Assembly (NCBI GenBank): GCA_016867715.1
Contig: VGIW01000017.1
Coordinates: forward strand, 1 to 50,034
Length of the DNA stretch: 50,034 nt
Reading direction: 5' to 3'
Source of the DNA: Candidatus Eisenbacteria bacterium
Lineage (GTDB): Bacteria; Orphanbacterota; Orphanbacteria; Orphanbacterales; Orphanbacteraceae
Of the stretch, positions 42,399-50,034 are shown piece by piece (position 1 is the stretch's first letter; each line of letters opens with the position of its first letter). The position numbers were made by a program, and so were the translations under genes. The notes below the pieces were generated by a model, which worked only from the letters and a program-made list of their open reading frames with translations, made no database searches and was not told the origin of the DNA.

Positions 42399-43883
42399 CT
42401 ACGGTTCCTTGCGTCTCCTCAGAAGGTCCCAAGCGAGCGTGAAGACGCCGGTCTTTCGTTGGAGAAGGATCCAGAGAGGCACGGTGGCGGCGGCGAGGAT
42501 CCCTCCGCGAACGAGCCCCATCCCGATGTCGCCGGCGAGCGTCGCTTCGGTCGGCGGGAGGAGCCGGAAGAGAACCGCGACTATCATTGCGACATAAAGC
42601 GTCGGCGCGTAGGTCTGGAAGACCGCTCCCGCCGCGCTCCGCCCCCCCTCCGGCACGAGGCGGAGCGCGTAGCCGAGGAGGATCGTGCCGTAGAGGAATT
42701 GGCAAACCGCCGCCCCTGCCGCGACCCCCTCGATTCCGTACCGCTTCGCGAGGAGCGAGGTGAGGACCGCCTCGACACCGACGATCGCGAGCCCCCCGGC
42801 GAGAAGGACGCGCGTCCGGTTCACCGCGATCAGGAAGTAGCTCGAGAGGGACGCGAGCGAATAGAAAACCGTCCCGCAGAGGAGGATCCGCATCGGCGCG
42901 ATCCCCGGGAGGAACTTCGGGAGGAGATGCTCGATCGGGATGTGGATCCAGAGGTAGACGAGCCCGAGGAAGAACGGAATGAAGATCGAGAAGGCGAAGG
43001 TGGGCTCCTTCAGCGTGCGCGCGAGCGAGCCGATCTCCCCGGTCTTTCCGTACTCGGCGAGGAAACGCGGGAAGATCGTGAAGCTCGCCGCGGTCGTCAC
43101 GTACATCAGCATCTGCGCGACCGTAAACGCGATCCCGTAATACCCGAGCATTTCACGGCTCAAGAACGCGATGATGACGAGCTTGTCCACCTGGCGGAGA
43201 AGCACCTCGACGAAGAGATAGACGAGAATCGGCGCGCCGCGCCGGAGGAGCCGCCACTTCTCGCCGAGGTTCCAGCGAAATCCGAAGCGCCAGTCGGAAC
43301 GCGCGCGGAGCACGGCGAGCGTGACGAGATTGGACGCGATGAGCGCGACGAAGAGCCCGTACACGCGGAAGAGAAGCACGAACGGGATCGAGAGCGCGAG
43401 GTTGGAGATCCCTTGGACCGCCCAGCCCTCCGCGGGGGGGCCGATCCTCTGCTGCGCGCGAAAGAGATTGTAGTGAAGGAAAATCTGGTTCTCGATGAGA
43501 AGCGCGATCCCGGCCGCGGGGAGAGCGAAGCGCGTGAGGGGCGTGTAGCTCTTCCAGTTCAGGAGATCGACCGCGATAAGCGCAAGAAGAAAGAACGACG
43601 TGAAGCCGAGCACCGCCGTGAAGCCGCTGTCGCGATACCCCCATGCCTTCTCCCGCTCCCCTTTCCCGATATGAAACGGGATCTCGCGGTCCATCCCGTT
43701 CAGAATGCCGAAGTGGACGTACGCCCCGAGCTCGTAGATCAGGAGGAGCGCGATCCACTTCCCGTACTCGGTCGGCCCGAGGATGCGCGCGACGATGAAC
43801 CCGCGCACGAGCGTACAGAGCCTGGCGACGTACTGACTCCCGGCGTAGCGCGCCCAATCGAGGAGGACCTGCCTGCGGCTCAC
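42399..43883 (-). CDS. Polysaccharide flippase (Wzx/MATE-type, oligosaccharide-exporter-like)
   Basis: The 494-residue membrane protein has about fourteen hydrophobic segments and the N-terminal pattern of polysaccharide flippases (YAGSQYVARLCTLVRGFIVARILGPTEYGKW), as in Wzx/RfbX. It should flip a lipid-linked glycan across the inner membrane. GTG 43883 overlaps the ferredoxin stop as GTGA, so it ends the three-gene minus-strand operon. The reading frame extends back to 44054, but that part shadows the ferredoxin. Its neighbours (a ferredoxin and a geranylgeranyl reductase) suggest that the flipped lipid may carry a reduced polyprenyl chain; this is inference. Confidence 0.85.
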   Translation of the reverse strand: MSRRQVLLDWARYAGSQYVARLCTLVRGFIVARILGPTEYGKWIALLLIYELGAYVHFGILNGMDREIPFHIGKGEREKAWGYRDSGFTAVLGFTSFFLLALIAVDLLNWKSYTPLTRFALPAAGIALLIENQIFLHYNLFRAQQRIGPPAEGWAVQGISNLALSIPFVLLFRVYGLFVALIASNLVTLAVLRARSDWRFGFRWNLGEKWRLLRRGAPILVYLFVEVLLRQVDKLVIIAFLSREMLGYYGIAFTVAQMLMYVTTAASFTIFPRFLAEYGKTGEIGSLARTLKEPTFAFSIFIPFFLGLVYLWIHIPIEHLLPKFLPGIAPMRILLCGTVFYSLASLSSYFLIAVNRTRVLLAGGLAIVGVEAVLTSLLAKRYGIEGVAAGAAVCQFLYGTILLGYALRLVPEGGRSAAGAVFQTYAPTLYVAMIVAVLFRLLPPTEATLAGDIGMGLVRGGILAAATVPLWILLQRKTGVFTLAWDLLRRRKEP

Positions 43884-44104
43884 GCGACCTCCCGATAGAA
43901 GCGCCCGCTCTCGGGGAGGAGGGCCGCGGTCGGACAGACGCGGAAGCACTCCGCGCAGCCGGTGCACGTCTCCTCCGCGAAGACGAGATCGAGGCCGGCG
44001 AGGAGGAGCGCCTCGAGCGGGCAGACCGCCACGCACGCCGCGCAGGAGAGGCACTTCTCCCGGTCGATGCGTAGAAACGGCTGCGCGCCGATCCTTTGCG
44101 TCAA
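43880..44104 (-). CDS. Two-cluster [4Fe-4S] ferredoxin
   Basis: The 74-residue cytosolic protein carries two CxxCxxCxxxCP motifs: CLSCAACVAVCP and CTGCAECFRVCP. It likely holds two [4Fe-4S] clusters and feeds low-potential electrons to the adjacent flavoprotein reductase. The start is TTG 44104, inside the upstream stop (TTGA), with GGAGG eight bases ahead; no ATG or GTG lies in frame between that stop and the first Cys motif. That makes this a rare-codon start tied to translational coupling. The next gene starts at a GTG inside this stop. Confidence 0.85.
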   Translation of the reverse strand: MTQRIGAQPFLRIDREKCLSCAACVAVCPLEALLLAGLDLVFAEETCTGCAECFRVCPTAALLPESGRFYREVA

Positions 44105-45318
44105 AAGAAAATCCTCCGGTTCGAGAATCCGGCGAGGATGGGAAGCGCCGCCCGCACGAAGTCCCCCGGGAAGGAGAGGGCCGCGGCGAGAGAGGCGACC
44201 TTGCCGCCCCCGGCGCGGGCGCGGAAGAACTTCTCCATCCCCTCCCAAATCCTCTCGAGATCCTTGTCCCCGTATTTCCTGAAGAGCAGATCGGCGAGCG
44301 CGAGGAAGCGGTCGTTGCTCGTCCCGACCGTGCGCTTCCATTCGTCTTCGTAGCGGGAAAGGGCCTCGCGCGTGACCTCGCCGCGGGCGAGCGCCTCCGA
44401 CGCGGCGCGCCCCGCGAGATCCCCCGCCTCGAGCGCGTTCATGATGCCGCCCCCGGTGAGCGGGTTCCCCTGATGCGCCGCGTCCCCGGCGAGCGCGATC
44501 CCGTCGCCGACGATCCGCTCGAGCGAGCGCGAGCGGCACGCCGCCCCCGCGATCGTCTCCGCGATCTCCGCTTCCGGATCGAAGCGCGCGAGGAAGCGCT
44601 TCAAGAAAACCGACGCGGGGACACGCTCCGCTCGCGAGGGGTCGACGCCGAGCCCGACGTTCCATTCGTTTCCGCCGCGCGGGAACGCCCACGCGTACCC
44701 GCCCGGCGCGACCGACGACCCGAAATGGAACTCGAGCGTGCGGTCGCATGCGCGCTGCGAGCGAAGCCGAACCTCGATGCAGCTGAAAAGCTCGTCCGAT
44801 CGCCAGCCGGACTCGAGGCCGGCCCACCTTCCGACGAGCGACTCGATCCCGTCCGCGCCGATCACGACCCGCGCCTCCGCTTCCCAATCGTGTTCCTTCT
44901 CGCGGAAGCGGACGCCGCGCGCCGATCCGTTACGCTTCAAGAGGCCGATCGCTTGGCACGCGGTGCGCACCTCGGCCCCCGCGCGTTCCGCGCGGTCGGC
45001 GAGCCCTCGGTCGAAGCGCGCGCGGTCGAGCATGACGCCGATTCCGGGCGTCGCCTTTTCGAACACCGTTCCGCGCGGGCTCACGAAGCGCGCTCCCTCG
45101 ATCGAAAGCGCGATCCACGATTCGTCCACCGGAACGAAACGCGCGATCTCGTCGCGGGGGCCGGTCGCCTCCGCGCAGCGCACCGGATGCCCGATTCGCG
45201 GGCGCTTCTCCGCGAGAAGCACGCGATGCCGCGCCTCGGCGAGACGAAGAGCCGCGATCGACCCGGCCGGCCCGGCCCCGATCACGATCGCGTCGTAGAC
45301 ATGTTCGCCGTTCGCCAT
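44101..45318 (-). CDS. FAD-dependent geranylgeranyl-reductase-family oxidoreductase
   Basis: A 405-residue flavoprotein with the FAD-binding GAGPAG at residues 14-19, RCAEATGP (the typical RxxCGEG-like region after the first strand), VIGADGIESLVGRWAG, and GDAAHQGNPLTGGGIMNALEAG near the C-terminal FAD contacts. It belongs to the geranylgeranyl reductase (ChlP/GGR) family, which hydrogenates isoprenoid chains of quinones, chlorophylls, archaeal lipids or polyprenols. The ferredoxin coded next is the usual electron donor for such enzymes. Start ATG 45318 has GGGAGAA just upstream; extensions to 45480 cross a palindrome and -10 box and are not used. The substrate is probably a menaquinone tail or a polyprenyl carrier, but this is not shown. 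Confidence 0.9.
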   Translation of the reverse strand: MANGEHVYDAIVIGAGPAGSIAALRLAEARHRVLLAEKRPRIGHPVRCAEATGPRDEIARFVPVDESWIALSIEGARFVSPRGTVFEKATPGIGVMLDRARFDRGLADRAERAGAEVRTACQAIGLLKRNGSARGVRFREKEHDWEAEARVVIGADGIESLVGRWAGLESGWRSDELFSCIEVRLRSQRACDRTLEFHFGSSVAPGGYAWAFPRGGNEWNVGLGVDPSRAERVPASVFLKRFLARFDPEAEIAETIAGAACRSRSLERIVGDGIALAGDAAHQGNPLTGGGIMNALEAGDLAGRAASEALARGEVTREALSRYEDEWKRTVGTSNDRFLALADLLFRKYGDKDLERIWEGMEKFFRARAGGGKVASLAAALSFPGDFVRAALPILAGFSNRRIFF

Positions 45319-45343
45319 CCGGTTCTCCCTGTCGGTCGCCTGC

Positions 45344-45375
45344 ATTATAATAGAAGACCCTTCCCCGCAGGGGAA
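45344..45375 (-). promoter_or_regulatory. TATAAT box and TTCCCC-GCA-GGGGAA palindrome upstream of the reductase operon
   Basis: On the minus strand TATAAT is at 45349-45344, 26 bases ahead of ATG 45318. A 15-base palindrome (45361-45375, six-base perfect arms, three-base centre) lies where the -35 box should be. No clear -35 sequence is present, so the promoter may depend on an activator bound at the palindrome, or the palindrome may be an operator. Confidence 0.55.
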
Positions 45376-45459
45376 CCGCCGAGGCCGCTCCGGGGTACGA
45401 ACGGAGCGGAGGAGGGAAGCGTACCGGTTTCGGCGGGGGGAGAAGGGCCTCGCCCCGTC

Positions 45460-45520
45460 GAAACGGGCCCGTTTCCCCATTTCAAAAGGGGTTGACAGAA
45501 GCGGCCCGGTCGGCGAAACT
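45460..45520 (+). promoter_or_regulatory. Promoter of the ABC operon with an upstream 16-base palindrome
   Basis: A consensus -35 TTGACA at 45492-45497 is followed, 17 bases later, by GAAACT at 45515-45520, a weak -10 box. Just upstream (45460-45475) lies a perfect palindrome GAAACGGG-CCCGTTTC, 16 bases before the -35. This is a likely operator or activator site. The leader to GTG 45596 is about 70 bases. Confidence 0.55.
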
Positions 45521-45595
45521 TTCCGCCTACATGTTGTTCGTATTCAACGGCGGGGTCTCCGCCGGATCGAACCAAGAGAAGAGAAAGCCAAGGCC

Positions 45596-46540
45596 GTGAT
45601 CGAGGTCCGACATCTGTCCAAGAACTTCGGCTCCACCGTGGCGGTGAAGGACGTCTCGTTCGACGTCTCCCGCGGAGAGGTGCTCGGCTTTCTCGGGCCG
45701 AACGGCGCGGGCAAGAGCACGACGATGCGCATCCTCACCGGCTACATCCCGCCGACGGAGGGGACCGCGCGCGTCGCCGGCCACGACATCCTCGAGGATT
45801 CCCTCTCCGTGCGACGCCGCATCGGCTACCTCCCCGAGTGGGCCCCCCTCTACGGCGACATGGAGGTCATCGACTTTCTCCGCTTCATCGCGGACATCCG
45901 CGGCATCCCGCCGGGCGAGACCCGCGAACGGATCGCGCGCATGGTGAAGGTGTGCGGCCTCGAGAAGGTCGTAGGGCGCGTGATCCACCATCTCTCGCGC
46001 GGATACCGCCAGAGGGTCGGGCTCGCGCAGGCGATGATCCACGACCCGGACATCCTCATCCTCGACGAGCCGACGAGCGGGCTCGATCCGAACCAGATCA
46101 TCGAGATCCGCGAGCTGATCAAGGAGATCGGGCGCGACAAGACCGTGATCCTCTCCACGCACATTCTCCCCGAGGTCTCTCAGACGTGCGGGCGAGTCCT
46201 CATCATCAACGAGGGGAGCCTGATCGCATCGGGCGCCCCCGAGGAACTTGCCGGCCGGTTCGAGGGGAGAGGGGTCGTGCAGCTCGCGGTTCGCGGCGCC
46301 CCGCGCGAGACGATCGAGACGATGCTCGCCGCGGCGCCCTTCGTCGATAGGGTTCGCTCTCTCCACTCGACCGGAGACGGGCTTCATCATTTCACCATTC
46401 AAGGAAAAGAGGCGGGCGGCCTCGGGGAGAAGCTCTTCCGGCTCGCGGTGGAGAGCTCCTGGACGCTCGCCGAGCTTCACGTCGAGGCGGCCACGCTCGA
46501 GGACGTCTTCCGGCGCCTCACGCGGGGGGAGAACGGGTGA
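45596..46540 (+). CDS. gldA: ABC transporter ATP-binding protein (GldA-like)
   Basis: The 314-residue protein is an ABC ATPase: Walker A GPNGAGKST (residues 34-42), a Q-loop region with YLPEWAPLYGDM, the signature as LSRGYRQRVGLAQAM, Walker B ILILDEPTSGLDP and the H-loop VILSTHILPE. It drives the permease encoded next, which overlaps by four bases. The gene order ATPase, ABC-2 permease, GldG-like and DUF4340 matches the Gld-type gene cluster seen in FCB-group bacteria, where GldAFG supports gliding or surface protein export. Start GTG 45596. The substrate is unknown. A C-terminal regulatory domain of about 90 residues is present. Confidence 0.9.
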   Translation: MIEVRHLSKNFGSTVAVKDVSFDVSRGEVLGFLGPNGAGKSTTMRILTGYIPPTEGTARVAGHDILEDSLSVRRRIGYLPEWAPLYGDMEVIDFLRFIADIRGIPPGETRERIARMVKVCGLEKVVGRVIHHLSRGYRQRVGLAQAMIHDPDILILDEPTSGLDPNQIIEIRELIKEIGRDKTVILSTHILPEVSQTCGRVLIINEGSLIASGAPEELAGRFEGRGVVQLAVRGAPRETIETMLAAAPFVDRVRSLHSTGDGLHHFTIQGKEAGGLGEKLFRLAVESSWTLAELHVEAATLEDVFRRLTRGENG

Positions 46541-47253
46541 AGAACACCTGGACGATCACCAGGAAGGAGTTCCGGAGCTACTTCGACTCGCCGGTGGCGT
46601 ACATCTACATCACGTTCTTCCTCATGCTCTCCTCGTGGCTCTTTCTCCGCGGTTTCTTCCTCGTCGGCCAGGCGTCGATGCGCGGCTTCTTCGGCATCCT
46701 TCCCTGGCTCCTTCTCTTCTTCGTTCCCGCGGCGACGATGCGCCTCTGGGCGGAAGAGAAGAAGCTCGGGACGATCGAGCTCCTCATGACCCTCCCGGTC
46801 AAGGATCACGAGGTCGTTCTCGGTAAGTTCCTTGCGAGCTTCTTCTTCCTCACGGTGACGCTCGCCCTCACCTTCTCGCTTCCGATCCTGATCTCCGTCC
46901 TCGGGGATCCGGACGGAGGGGCGATCTGGGGGGGATACATCGGCGCGGTCCTTCTCGGCGCGTCCTTCCTCGCGATCGGGCTCTTCGTCTCGAGCCTCAC
47001 CGAGAACCAGATCGTCGCGTTCATCATCGGGATCACGCTCATCTTCGCCTTCTTCATCGTGAGCGAGGAGTTCGTCCTCTACAACGCGCCGCGCCCGCTC
47101 GTCCCGATCCTGAAGTTCCTCGGGCTCGGGGCGCACTACGATTCGATCGGGCGCGGGGTAATCGACTCGCGCGACGTGATCTACTATCTATCGGTCATCG
47201 GGTTCTTCCTGTTTCTCAACATCCGCTCCGTCGAGAGCCGGAAGTGGAAATAG
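46537..47253 (+). CDS. gldF: ABC-2 type permease (GldF-like)
   Basis: The 238-residue membrane protein has six hydrophobic segments and an N-terminal NTWTITRKEFRSYFDSPVAYIYI, the typical opening of GldF-type permeases. It also has the MRLWAEEKKLGTIELLMTLPV loop common to ABC-2 exporters. The start GTG 46537 overlaps the ATPase stop (GTGA). With the ATPase it should form a transporter; the following GldG-like protein is the usual accessory. There are no signs of degradation. Confidence 0.88.
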   Translation: MKNTWTITRKEFRSYFDSPVAYIYITFFLMLSSWLFLRGFFLVGQASMRGFFGILPWLLLFFVPAATMRLWAEEKKLGTIELLMTLPVKDHEVVLGKFLASFFFLTVTLALTFSLPILISVLGDPDGGAIWGGYIGAVLLGASFLAIGLFVSSLTENQIVAFIIGITLIFAFFIVSEEFVLYNAPRPLVPILKFLGLGAHYDSIGRGVIDSRDVIYYLSVIGFFLFLNIRSVESRKWK

Positions 47254-47256
47254 GCC

Positions 47257-48870
47257 ATGGCGGGTGATCGCACCAGGCTCGGAACGAGCTCGCTTCTTCT
47301 CGTCGGGATCGTTCTCGCGGTTCTCATCGTCGTCAACCTCCTCTCGGTGAACCGCTTCGCGCGGATCGATCTTACGGAGAACAAGGAGTACACGCTCTCG
47401 GAGTCGACGAAGCGGATGCTCCGCGGTCTCGACGATGTCGTGAGCATCAAGGTTTACTTCTCCAAGAACCTTCCCACCTATCTGGTCACGCTGAACCAGG
47501 CGGTACGGGATCTTCTGGACGAGTACCAGGCGTACGGGAAGGAGAACCTCCTTGTCGAGAGGGAGGATCCGGCGGACGATCCGGAACTCGAGCAGCGCTG
47601 CCGCGTCCTCGGCATTCCAGAGGTACAGCTTCAGATCTTCGAGAAGGACAAGGCCGAGGTGACGAACGCGTATCTCGGGATCGCGGTCCTTTACGAGGAT
47701 CGAAGCGAGGTGATCCCGGTCGTGCAGGGGATGGAGAACCTCGAGTACGATCTCACGGCGGCGATCCTGAAGGTCTTCCGGAAGGAAGAGAAGGTGGTCG
47801 GCTTCCTCGTCGGAAGCGAAGGACCGACCCTCGAGAAAGGCCTCGCGGGCGTGAAGGGGGCTCTCGAGCGCCAGTATCGCGTGGTCCCGATCGATCTCGC
47901 GCGCGGCGGGCCGATCTCGACGGATGTGCACACGCTCATCGTCGCGAGCCCGAAGAACCTCTCCGACGCGGCTCTCTACGCGATCGATCAGTTCGTCATG
48001 CGCGGCGGAAAGCTCCTCGCCTTCCTCGATCCGATCGAGATCCCGGAGGGGAGCATCCAGGCGCTCGCGAAACGCTCGGGGCTCGAGAATCTGCTCGAGC
48101 GCTACGGCATCGAGGTCGGCGCGAACCTCGCGCTCGACGCCCGCTCGAACGCGAACGCGTCGTTCAGCCAGGGATTTCTCATGTTCTCGATGCCGTATCC
48201 GTTCTGGGTGAGGGTGCTTCCCGAGAATGCGGATCCGAACCATCCGATGGTGAACAAGCTGAGCGGGATCGTGCTCCCGTGGACATCGACCGTGTGCGCC
48301 GCGGCGGATGCCCCCGAGACGGTCTTAATCGACACGCTCCTCATGACGAGCGAGTTCGCGTGGATGAAGACGGGCGGCTACGACCTGAACCCGCAGCAGC
48401 GCTTCCAGGACGCGCCGCGCGAGCCGCAGGAGAAGCTACCGCTCGCCCTCGCGGCGTCGGGCATCTTCCCGAGCTTCTTCGAGGGGAAGCCGATCCCGAC
48501 GATCGACGAGACGGACGGCGCGGCGGCCGGCGGCTCGGAGACGATTTCTCGGAGCGCGGAGACGCAGGTCGTCGCGGTCGGATCCGCGAACGGATTCCTC
48601 GACGACATGATCGGCCAGTTCCCGGCGAACCGTGTCTTCTTCCAGAACGCGGTCGACTGGCTCACGCTCGGCGACGATCTCATCGCGATCCGTTCGCGCG
48701 CCGCGGTCGACCGCCCACTCCGGGAGATCTCGGAGAAGGGGAAAGCGCTCGCGCGTTTCCTCGCCGTGTTCGGCGTTCCGATCCTCGTGGTCCTCTTCGG
48801 CCTCGTCCGCTTCCTGAGGCTCCGGAACCGGCGCGCCGCGGCGCTCGCCGCAGAAGAGAGGTCGGCATGA
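47257..48870 (+). CDS. gldG: GldG-like ABC-type accessory membrane protein
   Basis: A 537-residue protein with an N-terminal membrane helix (LLLVGIVLAVLIVVNLLSV) and a C-terminal one (FLAVFGVPILVVLFGLVRFL), around a large periplasmic part. The part starts FARIDLTENKEYTLSESTKRMLRGLDDVVSIKVYFSKNLP, the hallmark of GldG-type proteins with an IFT52-like fold. The gene begins three bases after the permease stop and overlaps the DUF4340 gene by four. In the Gld cluster this protein works with GldA and GldF, but its exact role is not known. The C-terminus is basic (RLRNRRAAALAAEERSA). Confidence 0.86.
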   Translation: MAGDRTRLGTSSLLLVGIVLAVLIVVNLLSVNRFARIDLTENKEYTLSESTKRMLRGLDDVVSIKVYFSKNLPTYLVTLNQAVRDLLDEYQAYGKENLLVEREDPADDPELEQRCRVLGIPEVQLQIFEKDKAEVTNAYLGIAVLYEDRSEVIPVVQGMENLEYDLTAAILKVFRKEEKVVGFLVGSEGPTLEKGLAGVKGALERQYRVVPIDLARGGPISTDVHTLIVASPKNLSDAALYAIDQFVMRGGKLLAFLDPIEIPEGSIQALAKRSGLENLLERYGIEVGANLALDARSNANASFSQGFLMFSMPYPFWVRVLPENADPNHPMVNKLSGIVLPWTSTVCAAADAPETVLIDTLLMTSEFAWMKTGGYDLNPQQRFQDAPREPQEKLPLALAASGIFPSFFEGKPIPTIDETDGAAAGGSETISRSAETQVVAVGSANGFLDDMIGQFPANRVFFQNAVDWLTLGDDLIAIRSRAAVDRPLREISEKGKALARFLAVFGVPILVVLFGLVRFLRLRNRRAAALAAEERSA

Positions 48871-49874
48871 GAAGAAACCCGCTTCTCCTCGGGGGAATTC
48901 TTCTCGTTCTCCTCGGCATCATCGTTCTTCTTGCCCGCGGCGAGCGCAGCGGAACCCGGGTGAAGGGAGAATCGGGCGCGGATTTTCTCTATCCCGATCT
49001 CGACACGAGCCGCGTCGACCGGGTCGAGATCCGCACCGCGCGCGCCGCGGTCGATCTCTACCGCGAGGGCGGTCTCTGGAAGGCCGCCTCCGAGGACAGC
49101 TTCCCCGCCGATCCGGAAGTGGTCGGGAAAGCGCTCGCGGCGGCGAAGGACCTCTCGGCGCGCGAGATCGTCTCGCGAAATCCGGACAAGCACGAGATCT
49201 TCGAGGTGGACAGCGCGAGCGCCGTGGAGGTGATTCTCTCGGCCGGCGGAGCGCCTGCGGCTCGCTTCTTCGTCGGGAAGACGGGAGAGGATTTTCGGAG
49301 CACGTACGTCCGCGACGCCTCGCGGCCGATCGTGTTCCGGCAGATGGACCCGCTCCGGAGCATCTTCGACCGCGGAACGCGCACCTGGAAAGACAAGGCG
49401 GTCTTCCGTCTCGAAGAGGAGAAGATGGTCTCGCTCGAAATCGAAAAGGGAGGCGAGACGATTCGCTTGGAGAACCGCGGGGAGAGCGATTGGGCGGCGA
49501 CGAAACCGGAAGGGCACCGTCCGATCGGAGCGCTTGGGGTGGCGCTCGCGCGCGGGCTCACGCGGCTCACTTGCATCGAAATCGTTCCCGCGTCCGATTT
49601 CCCGGAGACCGGCCTCGACGCGCCGGAGGCGATCGTGCGAATCGAGATGCAGGGCGAGCCCGACCGAACGCTCCTCATCGGGAGGGAGAAAGCGGAGGGC
49701 GGCGGGCGCTACGTGAAGCGCGCGGAGGACGATGTCCTCTTTCTCGTTCCCGAGGCGCGCGTCGCGAACTACTTGAGGCCGGCATCCGATCTCATTGAGC
49801 CGATTCCGCCCGACACGCTCGCCGCGCCCGAAGAGAAAGAGGAAGGGGCCGGCGAGGTTTCCGCGGATGAGTAA
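48867..49874 (+). CDS. DUF4340-domain protein
   Basis: A 335-residue membrane-anchored protein: one N-terminal helix (LLLGGILLVLLGIIVLLA), then repeated DUF4340-type blocks (VDRVEIRTARAAVDLYREGGLWKAAS, VSLEIEKGGETIRLENRGES, GLDAPEAIVRIEMQGEPDRTLLIG). The blocks resemble each other and probably fold as beta-rich repeats in the periplasm. DUF4340 genes regularly follow GldG-like genes in ABC operons, as here (ATGA overlap with the upstream stop). The last 25 residues are Glu-rich and low complexity. No catalytic motif is visible. Confidence 0.82.
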   Translation: MRRNPLLLGGILLVLLGIIVLLARGERSGTRVKGESGADFLYPDLDTSRVDRVEIRTARAAVDLYREGGLWKAASEDSFPADPEVVGKALAAAKDLSAREIVSRNPDKHEIFEVDSASAVEVILSAGGAPAARFFVGKTGEDFRSTYVRDASRPIVFRQMDPLRSIFDRGTRTWKDKAVFRLEEEKMVSLEIEKGGETIRLENRGESDWAATKPEGHRPIGALGVALARGLTRLTCIEIVPASDFPETGLDAPEAIVRIEMQGEPDRTLLIGREKAEGGGRYVKRAEDDVLFLVPEARVANYLRPASDLIEPIPPDTLAAPEEKEEGAGEVSADE

Positions 49875-50034
49875 GGCGCGCCGCCCGAAGTCCCCCTCCG
49901 CGAAGAGACGCAGGGAGAGCAGGCATTCCTCCACGCGCCCGAGCTTCCCCGAAATCTACATGAAGATGGCCTTCCTGCTCGCGCGCCGGAGCACCTGCAA
50001 GCGCCTTCAGGTCGGCACGGTGATCGCCTCGGCC
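49867..50034 (+). CDS. dCMP/cytidine deaminase family protein, 3' end cut by window
   Basis: ATG 49867 overlaps the DUF4340 gene by eight bases with GGCGAGG upstream. The visible 56 residues run from a basic leader (SKARRPKSPSAKRRRESR) into SFPEIYMKMAFLLARRSTCKRLQVGTVIASA, the start of the dCMP-deaminase/ComEB fold, in which ARRSTCxRxxVGAVI is conserved. The zinc-binding HAE and PCxxC motifs lie beyond the window, so activity cannot be judged. Family members convert dCMP to dUMP. Its link to the ABC operon is probably only transcriptional. Confidence 0.75.
   Translation, partial: MSKARRPKSPSAKRRRESRHSSTRPSFPEIYMKMAFLLARRSTCKRLQVGTVIASA

Noticed and set aside
42273-43898. 541-codon plus-strand frame over the flippase
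   Set aside because: It is dominated by Glu/Arg/Asp, an antisense shadow of a hydrophobic membrane protein.

Overview
The window looks like a piece of a very GC-rich chromosome from an uncultured bacterium of the Fibrobacteres-Chlorobi-Bacteroidetes side of the tree. A candidate phylum such as Eisenbacteria or a relative is my best guess, not a demonstrated placement. The reasons are three secreted proteins that end in a FlgD-like / type IX-secretion-like C-terminal domain (a PNPFNP or SPNPANG entry, a W-[ND]-G-x-D core and a final R/K-x-[IVL]-[IVL]-[LV]-[RK] strand), a Gld-type ABC operon, strong G/C third-position codon use and many GTGA/ATGA start-stop overlaps. Three genes start at GTG or TTG inside the upstream stop codon.

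Region 1 (1-4000) is the most unusual part. It holds the 3' portion of a STAND-type NACHT NTPase with membrane segments and a C-terminal FGE-sulfatase (C-type-lectin-like) domain, followed directly by a reverse transcriptase of the diversity-generating-retroelement (DGR) class. The last part of the lectin-like domain carries a pattern of NNC codons expected of an adenine-mutagenised variable region. No template repeat is visible and the RT has no normal start, so the element may be a relic or may use a distant template.

Region 2 (4000-10900) codes for exported proteins: a TPR-like lipoprotein, a giant LVIVD-repeat propeller protein, two unknown secreted proteins, and a cluster of direct and inverted 'CGTAGCCTGGCACC' repeats. 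Region 3 (10859-24900) is housekeeping: exported oligoendopeptidase, RecD2 helicase, GT39 glycosyltransferase, PAP2 phosphatase, thioredoxin, family-4 uracil-DNA glycosylase, prepilin peptidase, a ptsN-like/rlmE pair on the minus strand (rlmE needs a -1 frameshift at a T9 run), a membrane synthase-like TPR protein and a PIG-L deacetylase.

Region 4 (24870-32227) is a nucleic-acid repair operon, yhaM-like, addB and addA, behind a good sigma70-type promoter. Region 5 (32400-45320) has a DUF4123-like gene, a gene-free stretch with a MITE-like inverted repeat, then a minus-strand series: TMTC-like TPR glycosyltransferase, two paralogous secreted beta-helix proteins with different C-terminal tails, a secreted GH13 amylase fused to a propeller-like region, and a flippase-ferredoxin-geranylgeranyl-reductase operon. 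Region 6 (45460-50034) is a Gld-like ABC operon (ATPase, permease, GldG-like, DUF4340) reading into a dCMP-deaminase-like gene cut by the window end. I saw no rRNA, tRNA, CRISPR array or recognisable transposase.
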